From: Ligula intestinalis
Lineage: Eukaryota > Platyhelminthes > Cestoda > Diphyllobothriidea > Diphyllobothriidae
Reading direction: 5' to 3'
Assembly: GCA_036362985.1 (NCBI GenBank)
Contig: JAYGXS010000009.1
Coordinates: forward strand, 14,314,743-14,378,742
Length of the DNA: 64,000 bases
Shown: piece after piece, positions 1 through 10,379 of the stretch
How positions within the stretch are numbered: the stretch's first letter is position 1
Layout of the letters: each line of letters opens with the position of its first letter
Notes under the pieces: generated by a model
Database searches by the model: none
Told to the model about the DNA's origin: nothing
Seen by the model: the letters and a program-made list of their open reading frames with translations, nothing else
Made by a program: the position numbers and the translations under genes

Positions 1-254
1 AGCTTATGTGATATGTAAGGGGTGCCCCGAAATTATTTGCAGCTTAATAACACAGTTTCTAAAGTAGCACATGGATTTCAAAATTTGCTTCACAGGAAAT
101 TTTCGTTTGACGTTTAGGACAGCTTTCACTCTACTTGGCATCGAATGAATGAGATTCTGGAGGGTCTCCAAGGGGATCTCTCCAATCTAGCAAAATGAGT
201 AGGTGCAAGCAGTTATCGCAGGGGGTTAAGTAAGTTAAACCTTAGCAACTGCCA

Positions 255-480
255 CCTTCAGACCATGGTTCCTTAGGAGAGAAGAAGTGAATGGAGACCA
301 GAGTAATAGGAATAGTTTATTCTGTATACAGAGGAATGGAGAATTAGCAGGAAGAAGTTTAACACAGGAGCGCACGTCCTTCCGCTAGAGCGACGTGGTC
401 CGAAGTGCGGCTTATTAGCAGAAATCCCAGCGCCCAGGCCTGCTATTCGTTGCCGGACCAGATACAAGCTTTGCGGCATC
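255..480 (+). repeat. Interspersed repeat, family R1 copy 1
   Basis: A stretch centred on 284-345 closely resembles stretches at about 21610-21720 and 28500-28600 in the same orientation. The shared features are a GGTTCCTTAGGAGA-type start, a purine-rich GGAGACCAGAG/GGAAGGCCAGAG block, and the block TTTATTCTGTATACAGAG. No open frame is shared between copies, so this is probably a non-coding dispersed repeat rather than a gene. I see no recognisable protein or tRNA promoter in it and cannot name the family. Confidence 0.5.
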
Positions 481-549
481 TGTGATTGGCTGTTCCCAAC
501 AATCGAGAACAGTAGTCATGAGATTTTTGCGGAGTTAACTTCGACGCGA

Positions 550-1045
550 GCTAGTCACGACACAGTCTCTCGTTAACCATTTTACCAAGAATTGACCGAA
601 GAATTTCAACTGGATCTAAGTCGGGACTATTTTCTGAGCGCATGAAACTCCTTCAGGAATTTGGAATTCTGTTTGACAGCAACCTCTGGGCCTCCAGAGC
701 TATATCACCTATGGATTCGTCCTGCATACAGATAAGCCTTCACGTGTCCGGAAAAATTTATTTGCGAACTTTGACCTGCTCACACGATTTTTTCTCAATC
801 TTATACACAGGTTTTGCTTTAGGATCTCCCCTCTATAATATTTACCATTCGCTCGTTGACCTTGCGGTACAATGTGCGAGTGATAGAGTCCTCCAGACGA
901 CATTGCTCCCCACACCATGACGATAAGGCTAAACTTTGGAAATTCAACATTCTAAAACATTTTAAGACTTGGACACTAAATGTGATTTTTGTGTGCTTGG
1001 CGGATGGGGCGATTCGTTTCCCGTCGTCCACAGTCATTGTCATAA
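550..1045 (-). pseudogene. Tc1/mariner-type DDE transposase relic
   Basis: Read on the minus strand, 918-904 encodes MVWGA followed by a Gly/Ser turn. This is the conserved strand around the second catalytic aspartate region of Tc1/mariner transposases. About 90 codons further on, near 636-604, another frame encodes NSPDLDPVE, matching the family's SPDLNPIEN-type box that precedes the third acidic residue. The two blocks are in the expected order and about the right distance apart but lie in different frames, and there are stops between them, so the gene is dead. Terminal inverted repeats were not identified. The call rests on two short diagnostic boxes; the exact subfamily is unknown. Confidence 0.6.
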
Positions 1046-1078
1046 ACCATCTTACAGAAAGCCATCCTATTGAGAAGA

Positions 1079-1160
1079 AGAAGACTCGATCGCTGGGACA
1101 ATACGTTTATTCCCCGGACGTTTCGACATCCGTCGCGGATTTATCATCAGAGACATAAGT
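1079..1160 (-). other. Penelope-type fragment with hammerhead-ribozyme-like core
   Basis: On the minus strand the box CTGATGA (1150-1144) is followed after 19 nt by GAAA (1124-1121) and then CGTC. The intervening 19 nt can form a short stem (TCCG/CGGA). CTGATGA...GAAA is the invariant core of hammerhead ribozymes, and such ribozymes are known from the terminal repeats of Penelope-like elements. After the core comes a segment ending TGTCCCAGCGATCGAGTC, which recurs downstream of the related motif at 10274-10306 and, less well conserved, at 25670 and 33630. Cleavage activity is not shown by sequence alone. Confidence 0.5.
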
Positions 1161-1364
1161 AGGAAACAGTCATCTTATTTTTGACTTGTTTTACTGTTAA
1201 TCCAGTGATTTTCCTTCTGTGATAGGCGGTTACACCCAAACTTGCATGCTGTGCGGTACAGTAAACATTTTGTACGAATTTTGTTTATAAATAAATCACC
1301 AATTAATGAGGTTGAGGTATACATAACAATTATTGCTCAATATTTCATTGAAAAACACCTAGTT

Positions 1365-1520
1365 TTTCACATTTGGGTCAACTCAAATTAAGCAAATCTA
1401 CCAAACCAACTTAATAATTAAGTCAGCCTAGTAGTCATTCTGGTGGATTCTAGATGATTGCTTGGGAAATCCTGCTTGGGCAGTCAACTTGCTCCCGTAT
1501 TGGTGGATTCCATATGAGCG
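1365..1520 (+). repeat. SINE body fragment
   Basis: This carries the body motif TTGGGTCAACTCAAATTAAG and then a distal block with CATTCTGGTGGATTC and GGAAATCCTGC. The same body follows the tRNA-like head at 1577-1655. The distal block is found again, reversed, at about 2610-2680. It is therefore a truncated, headless member of the SINE family that surrounds it. Confidence 0.55.
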
Positions 1521-1576
1521 AAAAGTTGAGCGGGTAACATCGATCCAAATGTGATTAAGCTCATGGCGTAAAGCAG

Positions 1577-1715
1577 GCGTTTGTAGCTTAGCGGCAAAGC
1601 ATTAGCCTCGGGCAAAGCCTTTCTCTGATGCGCGGGTTCAAATCCCGCCAAACGCCTAGAGTTTTTCACACTTGGGTTAACTCAAATTAAGTAAATCTGC
1701 CAAACCAACTTAATA
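1577..1715 (+). repeat. tRNA-headed SINE, plus copy
   Basis: Positions 1577-1655 look like a tRNA: a 7-bp acceptor stem (GCGTTTG/CAAACGC), a D arm GCTT/AAGC, and a perfect T arm GCGGG/CCCGC around TTCAAAT, which also supplies an RNA polymerase III A box and B box. The anticodon arm is aberrant and too long, so it is unlikely to be a functional tRNA. The head is followed by the body motif GTTTTTCACACTTGGGTTAACTC, shared with other copies in this cluster. It lies tail to tail with the minus-strand copy at 1690-1827. Confidence 0.65.
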
Positions 1716-1827
1716 AAAAAATTCAGTTGATCCAATTGTGAAAAAACGCGCGACCTCGGTGGGAGTCGAACCCACACAGCAGGGAAGGCTTTTGCGCAGC
1801 CAACGCTCTACCATTGAGCTACGGGGC
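1690..1827 (-). repeat. tRNA-headed SINE, minus copy
   Basis: On the minus strand, 1827 downward reads GCCCCGTAGCTCAATGGTAG, a textbook A box and D arm. It is followed by a GGCT/AGCC anticodon-like arm and a perfect T arm GTGGG/CCCAC around TTCGACT. The acceptor stem does not close, as expected for a SINE head. Its body (GTTTTTTCACAATTGGATCAAC) meets the body of the plus-strand copy, giving a tail-to-tail pair. Confidence 0.65.
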
Positions 1828-1984
1828 TCACCGTGAATTAAGTCACATTTGGGTCGGCTTACGTATAGTTGTGATTCATGGAAGTGTAGAAAGTCAATTC
1901 CGCGTTTCGTGGAGAAAAGGGGATTGGCGCTAGGTCCCCGGTCTTGCTCCCCTACCAGAGCCCCGTAAGCCAAGCAAAAGCAAG

Positions 1985-2570
1985 TTTCCGGCGCGCACCA
2001 GCTTGGAGGTGGGGTTGGATTTTACGCACAAAGTCCCGTGTTTACCAAGCAGTGGTTCGATCTATCCTGCTCTATGGCGGAGAGACATGGCCTATGCATG
2101 TTGAGGACATGAGGCGCCTTGAGGTGTTTGACAATGACTGCCTACGCCACATCCTTCGTCACCGACGCGTCGACCGAATTCGCTGCTCCGATCTCCGCCG
2201 ACGCTGTCACCTGGACGCTCTCCCTCCACTCCTGCTTCAGAGACGACTTCGGTGGTTCGGGCATGCGTCCCGGCGTGATGATGGTGAGCTGATTCGTGAC
2301 CTGCTTGTAGCGACGCCTCCCCCACCTGGCGCAAACGTCGCGGCGGGCAGCTGAAAACTTGGACAGCAACGGTCAAGCAGGATCTGTCGTCAGTTTCCGG
2401 CCCATGCGTCTACGGCCTACGCCAGTGGAACCGTGAATGGATGGTGCTCTCGTGTGAACAGGCGCAAGATCGACGCGCCTGGACAGCTGTGATTCGTGAT
2501 GCAGTCAACGTCAAAACTGATGCCGGCTCAACCCGCCCGAGGTGAATGCCGTTACAAGTACAAGTAAGGG
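1985..2570 (+). pseudogene. RTE-like LINE, 3' end of reverse transcriptase
   Basis: The open frame 1944-2354 contains YQAVVRSILLYGGETWP followed by MRRLEVFDNDCLRHI and RRLRWFGHASRR, in the order seen at the C-terminus of RTE-type endonuclease/reverse transcriptases. A frameshift near 2350 moves the coding into another frame, which then carries LRQWNREW and AQDRRAW before a stop near 2545. The copy ends in the short tail repeat ACAAGTACAAGTAAG (about 2555-2570), also found at the end of the 6.4-kb copy. Endonuclease and polymerase domains are absent, so this is a 5'-truncated, inactive copy. SINE copies flank it on both sides. Confidence 0.8.
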
Positions 2571-2579
2571 TCGGTTTAC

Positions 2580-2745
2580 CTGCCCAAACCACTGCTCGTA
2601 TAGAATCCAACATTACGGATACAGTAAGCTGTCTGCCCAGGCAGGATTTCCTAAGCAATTATCTGGAATCCACCAGAATGAATAATAAGCTCACTTAATT
2701 GCTAGAAGGATTTGGCAGATTTGAATAATTCAGTTAACCCTCATA
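2580..2745 (-). repeat. SINE body fragment, inverted
   Basis: On the minus strand this reads through CAAATCTGCCAAA, CATTCTGGTGGATTC and GGAAATCCTGC. It is therefore the reverse of the block at 1380-1490. The two form an inverted pair enclosing the SINE cluster and the RTE 3' piece. Confidence 0.55.
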
Positions 2746-2870
2746 GAACAATGGTAGAGCGTTGGCTGCGCAAAAGCCTTTCCTGTTGTGTGGGTTTGGA
2801 TCCTACCGACGCCAAAAGTTTTTTCACAATTTGGGTCAACTGAACTCTCCTAATAATTCAAATAAACGAT
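2745..2870 (+). repeat. tRNA-headed SINE, third copy (degenerate)
   Basis: The head (AATGGTAGAGCGTTGGCTGCGC, then GTGGGTTTGGATCC) closely resembles the minus-strand head at 1827-1750 but lacks the 5' acceptor strand. It is followed by the shared body start AGTTTTTTCACAATTTGGGTC. No gene is seen from here to 3160. Confidence 0.55.
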
Positions 2871-3161
2871 CTAACTTTTAAGAGGTTCAAATACTTTTGG
2901 AACACCCTATCGAACTAGCTAAGTAACAGCGACTAGGCCGCAGCAAAGTCGGCTTACAACACCAAAGCTGCGTGCGCGTCAGTGCTGTCAGTCCAAAGAA
3001 AGAGGAAGAAGGTCAAAAAAGCCTGAGTTTAATTTTTTAAAACGAAGAGAGAAAACAGCAAAAGAAGAACACTTTGCGGTTGGCAAAATAGATAAGCAGT
3101 ATAATCAGATGTCAAGAAATACCAATCTGCGCATAGTCATGGCCTGCATTTTGGGAGCAGA

Positions 3162-5894
3162 TCACGTGCTAGCAGACAGCAACTGAGGGATTTTGGGTTC
3201 CTCAAGAATGGGCGTGGAAATCCCCGGTATCATTAACTTCTCCTTCTTCGCCTCGAAGAAGGTGTAGTGCAGGACGAGGTTCGATACACGCATGAGCCGG
3301 GGATCATCGTCAAACTCCGGGTCCAGAAAGAAGAAGACCGGCAGGTCGACCTGAAATGATGAGTTACTCAGTAAGCAGGCATCATGGTAAGGCTTAAGTT
3401 GACGTTATATAGGGTATCTAACCCCTCAGGCCCAATTTAATCATTTCGAGTAAAAGATCAGACCATATATGAAGCGAGAAAAGCAGTTAAGTCCAGCGAG
3501 AGAGAGAGAGAGCGTGGGGGACAATTGGTAGTTAAAGATGCAATTTACAGGCAGTCCAGTTTCATCATCATCCTAAAATGTGTTCATGCGTTTCAACGAA
3601 CTACGTCTTGCAGAAGATGTCATTTAATGCTTACATAGGTCCTATGTTCATGCTAAAATACTGTTATAAGCTGGTCCAGACTAAGTCAACAACGCGAATA
3701 AGTAGTAAAAACGGCCACACAAACCTCCTCTCCAGGATTGAGACGTTGCTCTTCAAAGCAGAAACACTAAGGGAAAAGAAAAAGGGAATTACATTGGGCG
3801 GATGACAATACGAGGACATGAGCGTTTGATATATGCAAATATAACGCTTACTTAATGACGATAAGTAGTCAATTATGTGGAATAAATAATAATCAGGATA
3901 ATCCGAAGGGACCAACCTGGATTTTATTGAAGTACTTGGCTGCATCAAGAGGTACAATCGTGTAGGTTGCGATGCCTGTAATTGGTCGTTCCGTGGGATT
4001 CTTCGCCGTGTAGAAGGCGAGCGCGGTCTCGCCCGGTACTATGGTAACCTACAAAATACAGAAAGTAAATCCAAGCGGCACGACAGCAGTGGGGACGGGG
4101 AGAGACAAGACCAGTGTGTGCGTGAGCTCACCGACTTCTGTGCTGGCTTGAAGTTCCAGGCCATGCGCGAGTACGTGTCTGCAGAGAATTCAACGGTAAT
4201 TTTCCTATCCTTTATAGGCTTCATTTTCTCCACACGGTCTGATTTCACCCTTGCGTTCTCTGTATTTGTCCCACCTCCAACTTTCTGCAAACAAATAATG
4301 GGAGATACAGCCAAATTTAGGTAGAATGGCCATAGCAGTTGAGATGTACTGATAAGGCGGAGGATAAACTGTCAGAATGGTTGAATGTACGCGATGGCAG
4401 GCAGGGAAAAGTTGGCAAATTACAATGAAGCAATCATTTTGACCAGAAGGCTACCGAAAAGCTTGCAAGCAAAACAGATTTTAATTTTTTTATATTCGCG
4501 TAATAACTTCAGGAGCATCGAAGAGAAATATTACGAAGGTTCAGCTACAAGACTGATGAACGTGGAACAGAACCTAGTGTTAGAAGCCGGCCTAACCGAC
4601 TCACTGGCACGCTAACCTAGCGACTCGCATTTACGCCACGTTATCGATCTGCCAACATACAGTGCGCGTGATGACGCGCAAGCAGCCACTAGGATTGTGA
4701 CGCTACCCCGTCAGTCAGAGGAGTCAGAAAATCAGTCTGATTGGTCCGATTGTAGGCCTATCTTGAACGCACTGTGCTTGCCTTGAGAAGGTACGCTGTT
4801 AGCATTCAAACACACATACTTTTATTCTTGCGCTTTTGTCGTTCTGTTCTACGTTGGGGATTTAAACGAGCCGTTGTTGGACGGCAAAAATCTAGGCTTG
4901 TGGAACGATTATAACACATCAAAGCAATTCAGGCATAATAAAGTTTTATTGAAGGATTTTCCAGGCAATGACAGCAACGTCCCCGTAATATTTGGGTCGT
5001 ATATAATTTTTTAAGAAAGGGGTTGACCTCAGTGAGGATTGTAAATAAAAACAGATGAACGCGCATGTGACTAAAGTCGCTATCTTTGCCTGGTGAGAGA
5101 GAGTCTTATGTGGGACTTAACGGGGACATTGCTAATTGCCAAAGGACGCAATGGTGATGTTAGGAGCCGCCTTAACGGACACGCGAGCAGGCAGGCTATC
5201 GATCCACCTACATGTGGCGAACGCAACTGGCGGTCAATCAATCAATAATTTAAAATGTAAAGATAAGGTCCGGCTAAAACTGAAAAAGCTAGTAGTTGAA
5301 TCAAAAGCCAATCAGTATCTGATTGTTCCGATTTACATGTCTGTAAACGCGTTTGTTTACCTTAAATATGTTGTACTAAGTACGCTAAAAGACGTCTACT
5401 TTTGCGCTCTTCTTGCCGTGTTCTCCTTTGAGGACTCACACAAGGCGTAATTAGGTGGTGACATCTCGGCTTTGGTTACATCTACAACAGGTGGCACATA
5501 TAGACAGTTGAAAAAGGGTCCGATCACATGCTAGAGGAGACTACATAAAACATACGACGGATGAATGAGACGACACTTATTGCTATTCAACCCAGGAGGA
5601 GAAAATAAATGAGGCGATAGGACCTACTGCACAATAGATTCGGTAGAGTGGGACGCCGGCGTAACTGAAACCCAGCATGAACACACTCAATGCAGTGCAG
5701 TAGTAAATAGCCGAGATGCGTCTCAAGTTTTCACTTCTGTTTCCGCCCGAGGTGAAAGAACGAAGCTGGTGGCCCAGAGCATTGTCTAGCACCGTCAACG
5801 GGCCAGGTGATCGGCAGCAGGCAAAAAGCGACCGGAAAATCTGAAAGGGCAGGACAAAACTTTGCGACAAAGTATACCTACTGCGCACATACAT
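3162..5894 (-). CDS. COX11: Cytochrome c oxidase assembly protein COX11 (five exons)
   Basis: COX11 is an inner-membrane copper chaperone that delivers copper to the CuB site of cytochrome oxidase subunit 1. Five minus-strand exons can be read: 5894-5628, 4284-4132, 4048-3917, 3766-3725 and 3350-3162. Each internal border is GT/AG and each junction falls between codons. The first exon has a basic, arginine-rich N-terminus (likely mitochondrial targeting), one membrane helix (about residues 66-82) and the juxtamembrane GVPLYRIYC. The following exons carry MKPIKDRKITVEFSADTY, IVPGETALAFY, the copper-binding motif CFCFEEQ (exon 4, only 42 nt) and DLPVFFFLDPEF. The total is about 260 aa, close to the human protein (276). 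The start is the first in-frame ATG of exon 1; an upstream 5' exon is possible. Introns hold only repeats. Confidence 0.93.
3500..3516. repeat. (AG)n microsatellite
   Basis: A short run of GA dinucleotides within the fourth COX11 intron. Confidence 0.8.
4430..5445. repeat. Two related repeat units in COX11 intron 1
   Basis: The segment around 4575-4870 and the segment around 5155-5440 share an ordered series of short blocks: GTTAGRAGCCGSCYTAAC, a CTATCGATC/TTATCGATC block, a CAGTMTGATTG block and a TTTTGCGCT/TTGCGCTTT block. The block CTTGCCGTGTTCTCCTTTGA near 5415 also resembles CTTATTGTCCTGTTCTTCCTTTGG near 44475. This suggests a diverged dispersed repeat. The two short open frames here share no conserved protein. 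Confidence 0.35.
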
Positions 5895-6039
5895 GACAAG
5901 AGGTTAATAACATAAAGGGTGAGGGAAACACAAACTGGCAAAATATTCCATGCTAACTTGAATCGAGTTGGCCATATTTTATTGGGCTCATCAGCATCTG
6001 TACATATGGCTGCAGAAAGTATATCAGATGCTGGAGTCT

Positions 6040-6430
6040 TAATGCGGTGATCAGTTCAACTGGCGGTTAAACAAATACGGGTAGGCAAGGATATCCCAGG
6101 CAATCTAAGAAAGACGACTGAGGTGGTTCGGACACATCCTTTGCCATCAACCTCACGAGCTCAATGTTACCGCCCTCGATCTAAAACCGTTACCTAATTG
6201 AAAACGTCGAACTGGGGGTCAGCTAAAAATCTGACTCGACTCAGTCCGTCAGGACAGACAGAAGTGGTTCTTGGACCTTCGGTATTTGGTCTCAGGCGCT
6301 GGTGAAGAGAATGGATTGAACTGTCCAGGCCTGCTGCCACGGATCGTCGCGCACACAGAAGCACATTACGGGATATTATCGAGGCCGGCTAGATCAGTCA
6401 TGATCGTAGCTGCAACAAGTACAAGTAAGA
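6040..6430 (+). pseudogene. RTE-like LINE, extreme 3' end
   Basis: Interrupted frames encode LRRWFGH-type (6115-6140), QLKI...DSVRQD and an RREWIE-like segment, in the order of the RTE C-terminus. The copy ends at about 6416-6430 with ACAAGTACAAGTAAG, the same tail repeat as the 2.55-kb copy. There are frameshifts and no polymerase domain. The insert lies about 150 bp upstream of COX11 exon 1. Confidence 0.65.
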
Positions 6431-6598
6431 ACTTGTGCCTTTTACTCGGCTATACTTCGGATGCGAATTGTGAGTAATTTATGGAGAGAACAATGCACGG
6501 GTCATGGCACAAACAGACGGCGATATACTGCGTACCTGGGTCCCATTTGTCTTGGTCTAGTCAAAAAGGTGTAGTAGTCGAGGAGAGAGGCCACTTCT

Positions 6599-6665
6599 GC
6601 GCAAATATTAACCCCCAGAATGTCATCAGAGCGCAAATACTATCAAATAATACTATAATGTCATG
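6599..6665 (+). repeat. Direct repeat, left copy, flanking the Gag relic
   Basis: CAAATATTAACCC...AATGTCATCAGAGCGCAAATA here matches AAAATATTAACCC...AATATCATCAAAACGCAAATA at about 7345-7400, in the same orientation and on the other side of the Gag relic. It may be a remnant of a terminal repeat or a duplication scar. Confidence 0.5.
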
Positions 6666-6867
6666 TTAATACTATTCTAACCGTTTTTGATCGCTCTAAT
6701 ACTACTCCATCTTCCATTTTTAGTTCTCATATGCCTACTGTAAGATGAATGAAGCCCAATTTTAGGGTACTCGTTAAATCTGACGCCTCATCTGTTTGAC
6801 TCATGTTTACTGAATCGGACGGCTCTATCTATTCTAATTACGACAACTTATTCATACTACGACTCAA

Positions 6868-7386
6868 AATGGATCGAATTCTCGAACCAGAACGATTCGA
6901 TGTGGATGCGAATACTCAAGACGCCTCTAAACAATTTAACATTAGTTCTGCACGTCCAAGAACTTTATGAGCACGATCACAAGTTTGAAGCCGAACACAT
7001 TTGGCATTCTGAATAATTATGTTTCTCCGACCGTTTGGGAATGTATCAGTGAACGTACGACTTCCGAAGATGCTATTAAATTGTTAAATAACCTTTATTC
7101 AGACACTAAAAATGAAATCTTCGCTCGCCATCTACAAGCGACCTGCAGACACGATGGTGGACAAACCCTTGATCAATTCACTCAGAAACTGATTTTTTTA
7201 GGTAGGGACTGCGATTTAAAAGCACTTACGGCAGAGCAGTACCGCGAGGACGCTGCTAAAGACGCCTTTGTTAGCGGCCTTTTATCAAATCAGATTCGAC
7301 AGAGACGGTTGGAACAGAAGTGGGCGAGGGAAGAGGCCGATTCGGCCAAAATATTAACCCATGGAATATCATCAAAACGCAAATAG
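6868..7386 (+). pseudogene. Gag-like relic of an LTR retroelement
   Basis: The first part (from ATG at 6868) encodes MDRILEPERFDVD and then breaks at a stop near 6967. The second frame (6967-7386, about 139 aa) carries NNYVSPTVWECISE, LYSDTKNEIFARH, LDQFTQKLIFLGRDC and DAFVSGLLSNQIRQRRLE. This order and spacing is typical of Gag capsid-like proteins of invertebrate LTR retrotransposons, with a conserved bend at SGLxSNxIRQRLLE. No zinc knuckle, protease or polymerase follows before unrelated sequence. A frameshift and loss of everything downstream make it inactive. Assignment to a specific superfamily is uncertain. Confidence 0.65.
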
Positions 7387-7400
7387 GCTTAAATAGTACC
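7345..7400 (+). repeat. Direct repeat, right copy, overlapping the end of the Gag relic
   Basis: This is the partner of the repeat at 6599-6665. It overlaps the last codons of the Gag relic, whose reading frame ends in this repeat. Confidence 0.5.
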
Positions 7401-7929
7401 CTACACCCGTAGAGGTCCTGTTATACTGAACGAATAGACCACAAAAGCTTCAATTGTTGAGCTACACATAGGGTAATTCAGGCTGCTATCCCAGATACAC
7501 AACAGTATCAGTTGTGGTGGTCTGTGTCGGCATGTTTTACCTTAGCTGGCACTGTTACCTAACCCCATTTATTCTATGTAATCATGTTTATCTGTTAACA
7601 TGTTCGCGTATCACGCGACAAGCTAAGAAAAGGCGTCTGGGCCAAAAATTTCAGAAAAATGTGTAGGAGGGCGATCGTTTCTGCCCAACGTACAGGAAAT
7701 TCTTAATAGGGTAGGAAAAGTGTTCAGTAACGTCACAGGACTACCAATAGATGATGAGTTTCGCTTTCTTATCAAGTGCATGGCAGACTTTGGTAAATTC
7801 GACAATTCTCTGGAAGAAACAAAACTTCTTAAGCAGATGGTTATCGTGCATTTTCTTGCAGATATAGATCTCTAGACCTATTTCTCATACAAACTTGGCT
7901 GCACATGTCTCATCAAAATTGGAGTAAGA

Positions 7930-8570
7930 ACGATACACTACGTCAGCAAGGCAAACCAAGTCTTCAATTACTTAGAGGCGTACACACCACTCGATGCGGA
8001 CCCAACTAAAAAGCAGACCACTGTTATAAAGAAGAAGGTGAACGAACTCTCGGTTGAAACTCATCACCCCCGGGGACGCCAAATTTATTAACCTTAGCGA
8101 CCCTCCTATCGCACATGTGTATGGCCTTCCTAAAGTGCACAAGGCTGATGCGCCATTGAGGATGATAGTGCTACTAATTGGATCCCCCACCCACAACCTC
8201 GCCAAATGGCTTTAAGGAAAACTAAAGCACCCTAGTGATGGATCACAATACAACGTCAAAAAATCACAGGTATTCCTGCATAGAATTCAAGGACTTCAAG
8301 TAAGTCCAGACGAATGTATTATGTCATTCGACGTTGTTGCTCTGTTTTCTTCTATACCACACGTTTTAACCATCGATAGATGAAAATCCTATCGATATTC
8401 CGAAAGAACACGTGTTGGACATGCTTAAGCTTTGTCTCAAGAACTATTGTCAATTTTCTGGCAAGTACTATCAGCAGGCGAATGGTACCTCAATTGGCTC
8501 GCCAATATCGGGGCTACTGGCTGAGCTAGTCTTATAGAGACTAGAAGAGGAGGACAAAAAAGGGTTTCTG
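7930..8570 (+). pseudogene. Penelope-like element reverse transcriptase relic
   Basis: Interrupted frames read YTPLDADPTKK (about 7980), then after a frameshift VYGLPKVHKADAPLRMIV (about 8117-8170), SPTHNLAKWL, MSFDVVALFSSIP (motif A, about 8321-8360), LKLCLKNY and QQANGTSIGSPISG (motif B, about 8474-8515). This order, and especially the GLPKVHK and NGTSIGSPIS boxes, is specific to Penelope-like RTs. Stops and frameshifts are frequent, the metal-binding motif C is not found, and no GIY-YIG nuclease follows. It is a dead, 3'-truncated copy. Confidence 0.8.
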
Positions 8571-9700
8571 TGTCCCACGCGCGCGCATACGCGATGAGCG
8601 GTAAATCTATAAAGTTCACTGATAGCAATGTTTGATGGCTGCGTTACAGAAAATGTTCTTGTTAAACCCATTGTTAGTAGGCCTATTGATTGTCCTGCAT
8701 TGTGCGCTCACATACTTCCGCACCGACGGTAAGCACCAGTCAGCGTACGTAATACCGCCCAGCATTGAATGCAAAATGTACAGGAAAACTAATCCATGGA
8801 ATTGCCATGAAGGTCTATCGAACCCTACGAGTTCTCCAGAGTTTTTTTAATATCATGTATGCCTGAAATGACCACATGAAAGTAGGCATTGCTGTTTTGA
8901 TGCAGACGGCCTCCAAGATCACAAGGAACGCGATCGGTTATCGACACAGAGAGGAAGGAAACCCCTAAACATGCAAAAATAAACTTATAAATGCAGAAAA
9001 ATTCTCGTGCAATTGGGGTCATGGCAGTAAGTCAAAAAAATCGGGGTAAATGGCAGTAAGTTAAAAAATCGATAAGACACGTAAGAAAACCAAATTACCA
9101 TGGATCAGTTATGAAAAAAGAGGTCCGGTGGTTTGGTTTGGTTAAAAAATAACCTGAAACAGTAAACCGAAAATCCCGCAGCCTACCATAAAGACCAATA
9201 GCCTCTCAGACAACTAAAATACCAATTAAAGAACGCAATTTAAGTGTTTTTAAACAAAACCACAAAACTAAATCACTTTTTACCCACAAAAATTGAAATA
9301 CAAAGAAAAATAAAAATTATCCGGAAAATCCTTCGTCAACGCTGAAGTGCGAATAACAAAGGCCCATGAGCCACTTTCATGTTCTTTCAGACTGAGTCGA
9401 GTCAGGTTTTGAGATGACCCCTTCTCAAAGATTTCAGGCATGGGAAAGTGTCGTATCAAGAACAGGAACATTTTGCTCATGAATTCGACGACGAAAAACA
9501 GGTCAAACTACCTCATGCGTGCTCCTTAGATGGTCTAGAATCTCTGTGCACTTTTTTCGTATAGAGTGAGGATTCTCTCAGGTTAGATGCGGTTGGTGTT
9601 CGTCACACGAAGAATGGTCCTCAACCAGTATTTTTAAAAACCTCCAGTTATCTTTTATCTTCAAAGTGCACAGCGTAGCATTTGCAACTGTAAAAAAGAA
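8570..9700. other. No gene seen; short tandem duplication
   Basis: No coding region was recognised. Near 9015-9070 a unit of about 32 bp (TGGCAGTAAGTYAAAAAATCG) occurs twice in tandem. A (GTTTGGTTTGGTT) run lies near 9130. Confidence 0.4.
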
Positions 9701-9779
9701 TAGACTGAACGCGGGCATGGTAGAAGCGCCCGCTCGTGGCAGTGGAAATATCGCCTAGGCTCCATAGGCACTTTCTACA

Positions 9780-10375
9780 TCTTAAGAGGTCTCTACAAGG
9801 AGCAGGGATTAAGCCTAAAAAATCGCGGGTAAAGCAACTATGTCGGAGAAACTGGCAGTCTTTTCAAGACGTGAATTGCCGAACACACGGCAGCATTGCC
9901 GTTCTGGCGCTAACAAATATAAATTCGAAATTCCAAAGCCATGCAGCTAAATGATGTAAATTCCAAGTTTTTGTTTTTTCAACCAGACCGGTCACACATG
10001 GTTCTCTAGCCCCCAATCCATTAACAAGGGCAACGATTTGCCCAATCCATATTCGGTGCTGAGATCAAATTTGGCCAAAGCAAACCACCGCGCGGAGAAC
10101 AGACAGGCCGCCACATCATCTGATGCCAACATCGCAAGGCCAAACGGTCATTGCTGACGCAACTTATCAGCGCACACTCAAGGCAGTTATCTTTTTTATT
10201 TATGTTTAAATTTTACGGCAAAAAGCCCTGTGTACACACAAACTGTTTCTGCTACTGTTATGAGATTATGTATCTGATGGTGAACCGCGACGGATTTCGA
10301 AACGTCAGGCGAATAAGCATATTGTCCCACCGATCGAGTCGTCTTCTACTGCTCAATGATACTTAAGTAGCGCAT
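9780..10375 (+). repeat. Interspersed repeat, family R2 copy 1, with Penelope-like end
   Basis: ATGTCGGAGAAACTGGCAG (9840), CCATATTCGGTGCTGAG (10047) and the terminal block CGAAACGTCAGGCGAATAA (10299) all recur in the same order at 25130, 25363 and 25680. The end carries a hammerhead-like core (CTGATGG at 10274-10280 with G for the last A; GAAA at 10299-10302). This suggests that both copies derive from one Penelope-type element or its non-autonomous derivative. Confidence 0.6.
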
Positions 10376-10379
10376 ATAT

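Noticed and set aside
1577..1655. Functional tRNA gene
   Set aside because: Acceptor, D and T arms are good, but the anticodon arm does not form a normal 5-bp/7-nt structure, and the same head with the same trailing body occurs three times nearby. A SINE is more likely.
1944..2354. A free-standing 136-aa gene
   Set aside because: The frame is the C-terminus of an RTE reverse transcriptase, with a frameshift and the element's tail repeat.
8437..8671. Minus-strand frames over the Penelope relic
   Set aside because: Antisense to the recognisable RT motif B region; no motif.
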